Of a stretch of 64,000 nt of DNA, positions 9,903 through 21,900 are shown one piece after another. Position 1 is the stretch's first letter; each line of letters opens with the position of its first letter. Location of the stretch: assembly GCA_016647705.1 (NCBI GenBank), contig CM028336.1, positions 15,985,380 to 16,049,379 of the forward strand. The letters are read 5' to 3'. Made by a program: the position numbers and the translations under genes. The notes beneath the pieces were generated by a model that was given only the letters and a program-made list of their open reading frames with translations, did not search any database and was not told where the DNA came from. Source of the stretch: Eucommia ulmoides. Taxonomy: Eukaryota > Streptophyta > Magnoliopsida > Garryales > Eucommiaceae.

Positions 9903-11433
9903 TTGCAAACAAACTGGTATATGAGTTTTGAGTTCGCTCGTTAGTGTGTAAATGATACCAATCTGAGTCAACTGGTTTCATTTACCATAATGTTGTGGAT
10001 GCTAGTTAATATTCATATTCTTGGCTTTTGTACCATATTTGAACTTAATGCAGATTGTTAATACCATTTCTTGGTATTTTGGCAAATTTAGTTGATTGAA
10101 TTTGGATGACGGTGGTTTAATTCTCTTTATGGGATTCAATTAAAAAATGAATTAGTTTCTAGATAATCATTCTATTCATATTTAGTAGGTGAGACTAGTT
10201 TTTCTTCCCATCCCTAGGTAGGTATCTATCAATCCCGCAAATCATGGGTAAGCTAAAGCTATTTATATTGAGTTACCAAGCCCACTGAGATTCATTTCAG
10301 TATTTGAAACACTAGCGGGGCTCACCTTCTTTCTATAGGCTCCTCGGGACATCAGGCGGGAAAGCGCTAGTCCTCTCAGCCCATCCACATCTATTGATGA
10401 TAGAGGACCCAATATTCATTTAGAACTAAAATGGTTTCAAAAATGATCATTTCATTATCATGTTTGGTGGGTGAAACTAGTTTTCATTTTCATTCTTAGA
10501 TATTCATGAATCCCATAAATCATTGAGTAAGCCAATTTCCAATAAAAAGTGGTATTATTTAATCCAGAGATTAAGAATGTGAAAAAAATGTTTCTAATCA
10601 ATTGGTTTATATTTGATGTTAGTCATTTGATTTAAATTAGAATATTCTCTATTTAAACAAAAATTGATTTATTCCTAACACTAACCAAATGTTAGAATGA
10701 GAATGATGATTTTAATATCACATTTAATATATGAATAATAATGATCATTTCATTCTAATACTACAGTAATTTCAATTTTATTATCATTTTTTTCCATTCT
10801 TGCGTACCAAACGTAAAGTTAATGTTTTTTTCCACCCTTCAAGAAACACCACCACCAAAATATGGATGTGAAACAAAAACATAACGTATTTTTGTTCTCA
10901 ATTTTTTGAAAGTACAAGAAAAATTAAAACAAAAACACCAACAATGTCCGATATCCTTGTCAAGCCTTGACAACTATACATTGTGGCTATTCTTCTTGAC
11001 CTTAATGTCAGGAGTATAGAAGTGAAATAGGATCTGAATTAGAAAAAGATGCAGTTTCTACTCTTATGCCCCTCTACTTTCATCTTAAATGGGAGAGGGA
11101 ATATATAGATAGATAAATTGTCGTCCATTTCCTTTTATGTTACATGACAATAGTAAACACCCTCGTGAGAATTACCACTACCGATACAATATAAAGGTTC
11201 CTTTCCTCTTGGCTCCTTTTTGCTAGAGAGACTCGGTACTAAGAAAAAAGAAAAAGAAAATTGTGCCATTTATGCCTCTGCCATAACAAGAAACTGGGAA
11301 GATAAATGACGAAACCGTAACCAAAATTACCTGGTTTTGAAGGCCTTTTAGGCCTGGTTTCATGATTCCAGGACGAAGGAATCAGGCATTTAATCTCTTG
11401 CAAAAATAAGTACTAGACACCAGCGTATGTCTT
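9903..11433. other. Intergenic region between two convergent genes
   Basis: It contains the 3' flanks of the + gene (stop at 9902) and of NUP1 (stop at 11434). Around 10090-10830 there are partly repeated AT-rich phrases (ATTTAGTAGGTGAGACTAG near 10180 and TGTTTGGTGGGTGAAACTAG near 10460; TAGATA/TTCATGAATCCC) and a final TTCTTGCGTACCAAACGT, which looks like an old DNA-transposon remnant. No gene was recognised. Confidence 0.5.
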
Positions 11434-12901
11434 CTACTTTCTCCGGTTTTTGTTTCTATTAACTTTCACAATCTTCCGGTTAGATTTATCATTGCCAACA
11501 CTGCCCAGTGAGAAGCTCCCTCCACCACCGTTGAATCCAGATGGTTGAAACGGATTCTGTGGAGTGGAGGCTTGATTCTGTGGCTGCTCGGTACCAAATT
11601 GAAAGGGAGCTGCCAGTGATGGAGATGCTGAAGCAAACGTACAGCCAACAGCTGGGGTAGGTGTCGATGGTTGACCAAAAACAGGAGCAAAAGGCGTGGA
11701 AGCCTGCACAGGATCCTCCGCCATGCTATCTTCCATGTTCATTTGATCACCACTGTTAGCTGAGGCAGCTGTGAATGCAGTACTCGAGTTGCCACCAAAG
11801 ATGGGCTTTGTTTGGGAGAAAGATGGAGTTGCAGGAGAAGTGAGCGAGAAAATGGAACTTGATTGAGCACTGGTAGATGATCCAAAAGTCATCTGTGTAG
11901 GTTGGTGGTTAGCTGCAGCAGAGGACAATGAGGACACTCCAAAGGCAAACCCCGTGGATGGAGATGAAGTAGAAGTAAACGTGGAATCAAATACAGGAGA
12001 ATTGGTAGCCTGCCATTGGGAACCAAAGGTCACAGGATTGACCTGCGAAGAGGAAGCAGAGCTGCTCAAACCAAAGCTAAATTTGCTAGAACCAAGACCA
12101 TTGCTGGAGCCAAAAACACTGGTCTGCGTCGAAGAAGTTGAACCACTGAGACCAAAACTAAACATGCTAGTACTGGCTCCACTGCCGGAGATAGTAGTAG
12201 TATTGGTCCCAGATGATGGGGCTGAAGATCCAAGACTGAAACCAGAGTTGGCTCCAGTGCCAGAGATAGTGGTAGCATTGGCCCCAGATGATGGGGCTGA
12301 AGAACCAAGACCGAAACCAGAGTTGGCTCCACTGCTGGAGATATTGGCATTGGTCACAGAAGACGGAGCTGAAGAACTGAGACCGAAACCAGAGTTTGAA
12401 CCAAATAATTTAGAAGCAGAATTTGAAGAGCCAATCAAAGAGCTGCTAGAGGACGTAGACGATGAATTCCAGGAATTGCTGAAAACTGGTGAGGATGTAG
12501 TTGAGACAACCCCGAATCCAGCAGCAGGAGACGCCAAAGTGCTAACCTTAGATCCAGTGTCAGCACCAGAAAGAATGGCATGAGACTGATTTTGAGCAGT
12601 TGAAGCAGCCGCAGATGAACTAAATCCAATTATGCTACTATCAGTGCCAGGCATTGCTAAAGATGTGTGTGAGCTCCTTAGGCCACTAGATGGTTCCTTC
12701 TCATTTTTGTCCTTCAAATCTGTAGTTTCTGGAGCAGAACTTGGAGCCACTGAAGAACCAAATTTGAAAATGGGAGTTGATGGGAGTGGAGCTATAGTAG
12801 TAGAAGCAGAGAGATTACTATTTTTCGCAGTCAAGGTTGGTGCAGTGGTTCCGATGGTAGTCACAGTGGCTGTATTGGTGGAAGAGACAACTGGGTTCGA
12901 C
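11434..12901 (-). CDS. NUP1: NUP1 exon 10, FG-repeat region and C-terminus (residues 784-1272)
   Basis: Acceptor TTAATAG|GTCGAACC; stop TAG at 11434-11436. It is Ser/Thr/Ala-rich with 14 FG dipeptides. A 25-residue unit (containing SGFGLGSSAPSSG) is repeated in tandem, and the exon ends with the basic VKVNRNKNRRK. The long plus-strand frame at 11954-12583 is the antisense shadow of this low-complexity region. Confidence 0.95.
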
Positions 12902-15900
12902 CTATTAATGAAAATTTGATTAGTGAGGTTAGTGGTCTTAACGGAGAATACAGAAAAACATAAGAGGGGCTAGAGGTAACTGACCCATTATTTAGACCAG
13001 CATTATCAATAAAGGGATTAAAGGAGACAAGGCTGCTGGATGATGTTGGTGGTGAAGTTGATACAAAAGATATTGATGTTTCTGATTTCCCGTTTATAAC
13101 CGCGGCCTTTTGAGTGCTCTCGTCGGTTTTCTCCGGCTTAGAAATCTTCAGATGGCCACCAGCTGCACTTCTAGCAACATCCAACCTGCATGCAGAAAAG
13201 GACAAGTTGAGAATGCTGCTGACCAAATCGCATGTGAAAGAACCAAACAGGGTAAACTATCAACATTGACGATCACACGTCTAATATTTCTTCTATCATT
13301 TCCTCCTTAGTTCTTTTTCTTTTCTGGTGCCTCCAGAGATCCAAAGGTCTGATTTTGTAGTTTCCTGATAACCCAATTAAACGGCACATCCAACAACGCC
13401 ATACTACCCTTGTATAATCAAATATTGTTTTATCTCACTTTGGCACTTCCAGAAGGGGAAAAGTAAATACTATGCGTGTCACACATGCTCAAACAATACA
13501 TAGAAAGAGGTAAAATACACCATATTCCACCCCAATGAGCCATCACCACCATTTACCGAACCACCAATCTTGCTAGCAACCCAAACCACCAATTGTGATA
13601 GCACCCAAACCACCCACCCTACACACTGCTCCATCCAAAACCACCATACCCAATTTGGTGGTGATTATGGCGGTAGTAGTAGTGGTTGCAGAATAGTGAA
13701 CAGTTCAGAAAGTTGGTGGTGAAATCAAAATGATAACATAGTTATGGGTAAGTGGAATGGAGGACCAATTTGGTGCACCCATTGAGGTTTTCCTCCGATC
13801 TCAATATAGTGTATACAAAGAGAAAATCAAGGACACTTGTTTTAATAACCACAACTTGCAAACATTTCATCATTTTCTAGAAACTTTTTGAATTTATAAG
13901 CAATGTACCATTTGAAAGTTAATAAGTAAACTGACCTCTGTGAGCTTCCTGATTTTGGATCTGACCGAGCACCAGAATTTGCACCTAATGATTCATTAAC
14001 AGAAATTGAGGAAGAAGATGCAAAAGGCTGTTTGGAGATATGGTTAACCAAGTGAGGAGCATTTGGTTCTTTAAATGGAGCCGTTTTATCAAATCCCAAG
14101 AATGATTGGGGAACTTTAACTGGTTGAAAGATTGCACTGGGAGCATTTGAAGCGTGCGACGTAAATCCAGTTGTTTTCTCAACAACCAAACATCCATTAG
14201 AAGCTCCCACATCAGTATGTTTGTTTAATACAGGACTTGAAGGTGTCTGGACTTCAGGTAAAGATGGAGCGTTGTCCGGAATTGCTGCTTCAGTAGAAAC
14301 AGGGTTGGTTTCCACCATCGATGCCTCTACTCTTCCAATTCCTTTGGCCAATGATGCAGACACAAGCTCTTCAGGATAGACATCATCATCCAGCTCCAGA
14401 AAATCCTTCATACAACCATAACAAGTGAAAACTCGGGCAAGATTCACATAAAGGTGATGAAGAAAAATCTAGCTCGATGAAGTACAGTATTTAAGAAGCC
14501 AATCACTGAGATTTATGAACTAAAAGATAATTATATGCAATAAATCCACAAATTAATAGACCCTCCACGCAAAGGGGCTTATTAAACCCTAGAAGATAAC
14601 ATGCAGACCAAGTTCCTGGCTATGGAAAAAGACTTTCTTATGGTCTCGAGAGTGCATCAACCAGAACCACTTCAGTTTGAGAATCATTAGAATGCAGGGC
14701 ACCACAATAAAGTACAGACAGGAAAAAGGAGACCTATTTATTACACACACAATAATAAAGAAGAAGAAGAAGACAACAACCTCGTGAGCACTCATCTTAA
14801 AAGCCCGTTTGTTTTCACGTAGAATGGAAGAATTTGGAAAGCTTGAATCCACATTTCTAACCCCGGATGAAGTATCACTAAATGAAGTTGCTCTATCACG
14901 AGGAACATCCACAGGTTTTGATCCATTTTCTCCAACCTTGTCTTGTTTTTGAGAGGTACGATCTTGATAATTGGTTAAATACGCATTGTGCACATCCCCC
15001 TTATGAAGATCTTGGGCATTCTGCAGCGATTTTGATGAATCCACGTCCTCCAGACTTCTGAGAGCCTGCCCGCTAAGCATATTTGGCATCAACTTCGTGG
15101 GTGATTTCTCCCTGATAGCAAGCAGCTTAGATTCTAAAGATTTTTGTCTAGGTGTTAACTTTTCAAGTTCCTGCAATATCTTTGTAGCCACCTCACTAGC
15201 CTTGGTAGGAGTATGAGCAGCACTTGTACCAGGTATTCTACCATTCTCAATTCCCATCGTGGTTTCAATGACCAGCCTTTGCGATGAAGATACGGGATCA
15301 GAACCAAGTCTAATTATACTAGTAGAAGGAACACTTTCTTGAGACAAAAGATTAGGTTTTTGTCGGATTCTACGTGTCACACCAACAGATCTGACATCGC
15401 CATCTAATGCAGAACTTCTACGCTTTTGGGACTGCAGAAGGGGGGACAAAACAAAATGGCAATAAGATAAACTACAGAAACACAATCCAAAGGGTACATT
15501 CCAGACATAGAATCTCCCAGACATTACCACTTGTTTAGAACCCAATTGCACACCATACTCCAATGCATTTGTCGATGATGTAACCGGTGGCCCACCATAA
15601 CCAAAGCCCCTGGAGCCAGTGCCCTGCAAATTGAGGACATTACTAAAATAATATATAATAAACTCCAATAGATTAGAATAATGACCCCCAAACAGAAGGA
15701 ATTGGCCAGCAAATAAACCTTAATGCTAGTCTGATGTACCCTGGAATATGGTGTACGAGCCATGTTGTATATTGCAGATCTCCCTAGAGATCTGGGCGTT
15801 CTAAAACCATTTTCAGAAATAGCAACAGGGAAAGCACTCTTTGATGCCAGTGACATGCTGGATGACTTTGGATGGAATGGAGTATCGGTCAGCAAAACTG

Positions 15901-18900
15901 GATCTTCTCTCAGTGCTTGACCGCTTGGACCCAACATTGATGGGGACACTTTTGAAGGCCTACTGACCATGTAAGCTTTTGCAACTTCAGCAGGTGAAGC
16001 AATATTATCTTCAATAATCTGAAAACATTAGATCTTATAATTGTACGACGACACATGCATTAAAGGCATGAATCACCAAGAAAGTAATTACACAGTAAAT
16101 GAGGGGAAAAATAAGCTTCTGAATCTGTAACGTACTCTTGAACTCGCAAAGGGAGTTGAAATAGTGTGACGACTTTTATCCCCAGGGGTCATGTTTTCTT
16201 CCATTGGAGTACCTGAAAATTCCTTATGTCTGTTAAAATTAGATGCTGGTTGTGAAATATTTGCTTCATTTCTTTGTTCTTCATCCACTGCAGCTGAATC
16301 AGTTCTCGAACGCAACAGGTTTGTCAAACGGTCAATTTCAGATCTGTTCCAGTAATAATTTCATCAGCAATTTGAAGGTATCTGTTCCAGTAAATGCGAC
16401 TGAAACTGAAATAAATAATTTAATAAACGTCCTAGCAAACCAAGAAGTTTGTTATAACAGGCCACTACAAATAAATTGCTGGGCTGGAATACCCACCCAG
16501 CACAAGAGAATATTAGGATTTCATTATGGAGGGGTACGGTTCAAAACAAGAACTAAAACAATAGATTCTTTCAGTCACACACATACGAGCAAAAGCAGTC
16601 ACTGCCAACGATGAGCCGTGGTCCAATAAAGTGACAGTGAATGTGCCCGACAACAGTGGATTCGGACAGAAGCATAAAAAAATATAGATAACTTTAGGTA
16701 TTAATTAATTGAAGCAAATCAAGTATTATTGACCCCCTTTTCCCTAGCCCAACAGCTACCCCCTACAAGAAAATAAAAGAGGACAAGGAGCTTATTCCAA
16801 AAGCCAATTCAACAGCTACAATTCCACCAACTGAGATTTCATCTCCACCCTGGTGAAATAAAACCTATGCATGCTCACAAATGTGCATATGCGTGTGCAC
16901 AAACAGCATCACAACGGTTATTCTTAATCTGTTCATGGCTTCATATAAATTCACTTGTTCCATTTAACAAATCTTGCCATCCAAAATTTGGTTAACTGGA
17001 AAAACAACCATAATTACAAAACAAACAAAAAAATTGCAGAAGAGGAACTACTCAAAACCTGTGAGAATGACATCCAAATGAGGAAGTTGCATTTATATGG
17101 ACATGCATATTCAATGCAGAGAAAATGGGGGGAAGAGGGAGGAGGAGGAGAAGGGAAATTTACCAAAAAATTAATAAACCAATTTTTCCAACAAATGAAA
17201 AGGTTACCTGGTAAACGTCTTCTGCTTCAGGATTCGCTCAAGCTCAGAAAGTCCACTGCCCTCGGAGCTATCAGTTGGATTACCACCGGCACCTACTTCT
17301 GACTTTTGTGTTGCAGCACAGTTCTTCACAACCACACCAAACAGAAGAAAATAAGGGGGAAACGGTACATTATAATATATCAGCTTATGTAACAACTAAC
17401 AAGGATAAGAAAAACTTCTTAACAATGAGGCAATGCAATATCCAACAAATTTGATAACCATGACTAGATACATATTTCTAAATGTTGCAACTTTCATGGG
17501 GTTCATGGACAAAAGACAAGAATAAAAAAAATAGGGAAGCAAAAGATGTAGCTCTTTTTTCACTTTATAACTAATGGGACCAAAAGAACATGGGTAGCTG
17601 CCTCACAGTCCATTGTTAATGACTTTTTTCAGGAGTTCCAGAGCCCATATAAATTAACATAATACAGGCAACTAGAAGAAACCGCATGCCCTATGCCCTC
17701 ATAAAGATCATTCACAAGGTAAAATTAATATAAAACGCAAAAGACTTAGATTGTCCAAAAGCAGATGTTGACACGGACAATAAAAGGGAAAGAAGACACA
17801 TGATCCTTATGCACATATAGACAACAACAAAAAACAATGAAGTCTTTGCGCCACTTAAGTAGGATCAACATAAATACTATACGCCACATTGAACGTTCTA
17901 GGGCCATCCCATCGGTTAAGTTCAAGGCCATCATATTCTCCCAATCCTCTCTCCCCCAATCTACCTCTCCCTCTTGTAGCACTTTCCGCTTGAAATTACA
18001 CTCTTTAATTGCTCTGCAAGTCTTCTATGTACATATCCAACCCATCTTATACGATTCTCACATATTATATGTGCTATTTCCCACCTCTCTGATAACCTCA
18101 TTCTTAATTTTATCAATTCTTATATTACCACTCAACCACCTTAACATCCTCATCTCATCTTCACTTACTTTCTAGACACCCTTCTTATGTATCGGTCAAC
18201 ATTATGAGCCATATAAAATCTTTGGTCTTACTACAATCTTTAAAAAAAATCTTTCAACACAAACAAAATCCAAAGGTGACATATCACCCCAGTTGCACTT
18301 CTCAACTTTAATCATCATGTTTGCTGCTATGCGTAATGTCCTCCTCAGTTTCCCCACTTTATGTGAGCCTCGTTACACTTATCTACTTTAATCATCATAT
18401 TTTCATCTATGCGTAATGTCCTCAATTTCCCCACTTTATGTGAGCCCAGTTGCACTTCTCTACTTCAACCATCATGCTTGATTCTATGGGTAATGTCCTC
18501 AATTTCCCCACTAACCTGAATTATAGAAGCTATCTAAAATGATCAATTGCAAATACCACCAGATCTCCTATGTTTACCATATCCTCATTTCTATGGATAT
18601 TACTAAAATAACAATGCATGTATTCCATTTTAGTTCTACTTATTCTTGAACCTTTAGGCTCTGCCTAATGTGATATCCATCAAACACATATCACCCCAAT
18701 TGCAGTTCTTTACTTTTAGATCTATCATAGATTAGGTAACTAAAATGATCAATCGAAGATACCACCTGATCTCTTATGTTTGCCATATCCCCATTTCTAT
18801 GATTATTACTGAAAGTACAATGTATATATTCCATCTTGGTTTTACTAATCCTTAAACCTTTAGACTCTAGGACTTATCTCCTAAATTCTAACTTATTGTT

Positions 18901-21900
18901 AACACATCCACCAGCTTCATCAACTACTATTATGCCATCCACAAATCACATACTCCATGATATTGCCATCCCAAATATGTTTTTTGAGTTCATTCATCAC
19001 TAAAACAAAGAAGTGAGCTCTTAAAAAAAAAAATCATTGGTGTCAAAAGATTTATTAATTGGAAAGGAAAAAGTATGCCTATTGTTCAAACTCAAGTAAA
19101 TATTCGCCATATATGTATCTCTAATCACGTCAATATGAACAATGGATGCTTCTTTCCAAAATCTACCACAATCTCCAAGAACCCCATCATAAGATTTTTC
19201 CAAATCCAGAAAAGCATATGAAAATCTTTCTTTTTAAAAATTTCACCACCAATCACCAAAGTGAATGCCTTCAATGGTTGACCAAAGAGGCATAAATCTA
19301 ATTCGATTCTCTTCGATCCTCGTCTTATGTCTGCTTTGCATTCTATCAATCTCTCCCAAGTTTCCTGGTATCGCTCATACGCGTTATGGTTCATACAAAT
19401 TTGGATATCTCAATTTTTTAAACAAACAATGCTTCGCCAAAATTTTGCATTCTCTTGTTCTTCAATGTGTCATCGAAGAGCTTAGTTTGATTCTATTCCA
19501 AAATCTCTAAAACTCTTTCAGAACTCTAAAGGGCATAGATGTTGAAAGCGCTCTTAGGCGCAGAGAGTTGAAGGAGGTGTGCGCCTTAGGGGTTGAGCAC
19601 AAGGCTCGAGGCTCTCATAAGGTGCACCTCTTTCAAAACTCTAAAGGGCATAGTTGTTGAAAGCGCTCTTAGGTGCAGCAAGTGCCTTGGGGGTTGAGCA
19701 CAAGGCGCGGGGCTCTCATAAGGTGTGCCTCTTTCAATCTAAGAGAAATCCCTAAAATTGTTGCCTGAAAACCTATCTGCTTCAACAAAGCAGAAGCAAC
19801 AACAATCAGCGAGCTTCTTCTTGTGTTCATTTTTTGTCCTTCCTCGCTACTGCTTCTTTGCCTCTTCTTATTCTTCTTCTGCACAGACGAGTCTCTCTCT
19901 GTCACTTCTTTTCCTTCTGTTTTCTATTTTGTTCTTTTTCTTCGTTCCTCATTTTCTTCGCTTCTGCCCTGATGAGCTTCTCTTATTCTTTTTTTTTTAT
20001 ATTTCAGTAACCACTTTTCTTTTTCAGTTCCCTGTCCTCTTCATTTCTTTTTTTTTTCTCCTGTTTTTTGTTTCTATTTTATGCTATGATTTCTCTGTGT
20101 GCTCTGTTTTTATATTTATGCTATATAGTTTCTTTAAATTTCTTTGTTTCTATTTTATGCTCTGATATATGTTCTCTGTTTTTCTATTTATGCTATAATT
20201 TCTTTTGAAGTCTGCTGTTTTTGTGATATATATGTGATTAAAACTGCCGGCTTTTATGCAAAAATGTCTATCAATTTAGGAATCAAACGTGTTTTTTTGT
20301 GCTATAATCTCATGTGCTAGTGTGGTAATGTGTTTTTGTTTATTAACTCAATAGTTCAAGATTTCACATTTCAATCAATATCATAAATTATAGTATATAT
20401 ATATATATATACTATATATAAAGGGCGAGAAGTGGTAGCCAATTTTTATTTTTTTTGAGTAAATGTAAACTCTCAACGCCTGCACTAGCTCGGCTCTCCC
20501 ACCCCCTCCGGACTTCTTCTTCTTCTTCTACAATTCCATTTTTCCTTTTTCTGTTTACACCAACTACAGCAAGGCTGATTGCCCTGATTTTTCTTTTTTC
20601 ATTTTTTTTTTTTTATGTTACGTTCTAGCTAGATTTTTCAATTTCTCTTTTTATGTTATTGTTGCTTCTAAGGATTTTAGTAATTATGTAATATTTGTTG
20701 ATCATTTATTATTTTATGCTAAATTCTCTATTTCTTAGGAATCAAATTAATTAAATAGCTAGTGAAGGATCAAAAGAGCATGCGTGGAAATATGTACATG
20801 TGGAAATCCGTAAGATAAAAACTTTGAAACATGCAATTTTTGTGCAGAAGTAACTAAAGGCGGTACATTTCGGGGTAAACAACACTTTGTTAGTGAACAT
20901 AGGAATTTTACCATTTGCAAAAGATGTTCATCTCATGTGAAAGAGGAAATGGAAGATTGCATGTCCAAAAAGATGAAAGAGAAAGAGCAAGTTAACTTAA
21001 GACTACCAGATTTAAGACTAATTTAAGACGTCCATTAAAAGACAAATTGCATCAAGCAAAAGTCTGCATACAATTGCTCCAAAAAGGCTACACTCATAGC
21101 GAGATGGATTTATGATGCGAGTTTTTATTCAATGCTGTGAATTAAATTTTAAAGCGATGGTTGAGGACATCTGGCAATATGGTCTAGGTATGAAAGCTCC
21201 ATCATACCACAAGATTAGGGTTGCCCTGCTAAAGAAAGAGGTGGAACACACAAAATGAAATGCTTAAAACTCTCAAGGAGGAACAGGAAACAAATGGATG
21301 CTCTATTATGGCGGATAGTTAGAAAGACAAGAGAGGTGTGAGGCCCTAATATTCAAGTGCTTCGGTTGTTTGATGGGGAGAAAAAGCCTCCCATGGGATA
21401 TTATCTAAGAAGCCATGGATAGAGTCAAAAGAAGCAGCTAGATCATTCAAAGAGAATGAGCATAAATATAGAGAAAATTGAATGAGCATAAATATAGAGA
21501 AAATTTTCAAATTATCGATCATCAGTGGAATATTGTACTCAATCGTCCTTTGCATGATGCAGGTTACTTTTGAATCCGGAATACTTTTATGCAAACCCCA
21601 ACATTAAGCAAGATGAGGAGGTAATGAAGGACTAGTATAATTGTATTTCAAGGTGGTTCCAAATCTTGAAACATAAAATCTAATTGGGGAGGTACTAGCC
21701 AAGTATAAGAAAGCTGATGGCTTTTTTGGGATACAAAGGAACAAAAGGGCAACAAGTAACTTAACTTTTTTGTTATTTGTTGTCCACTTATTTGTCTCTA
21801 TTTAATTTAAGGATTCTTAATTAACTATATTTTATAGTCAAATGGCGGTCGTTCTATGGTAATTCGACACTTAACTTACAAAAGTTTGCGATAAAAATGG

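Noticed and set aside
11954-12583. Plus-strand 209-codon ORF rich in E, L, P and V
   Set aside because: It is the exact antisense of the low-complexity NUP1 exon 10; the sense strand has family motifs and splice continuity.
19758-20165. 135-codon hydrophobic F/S/L-rich ORF
   Set aside because: It is a translation of a CT- and T-rich leader of the nested hAT with no domain.
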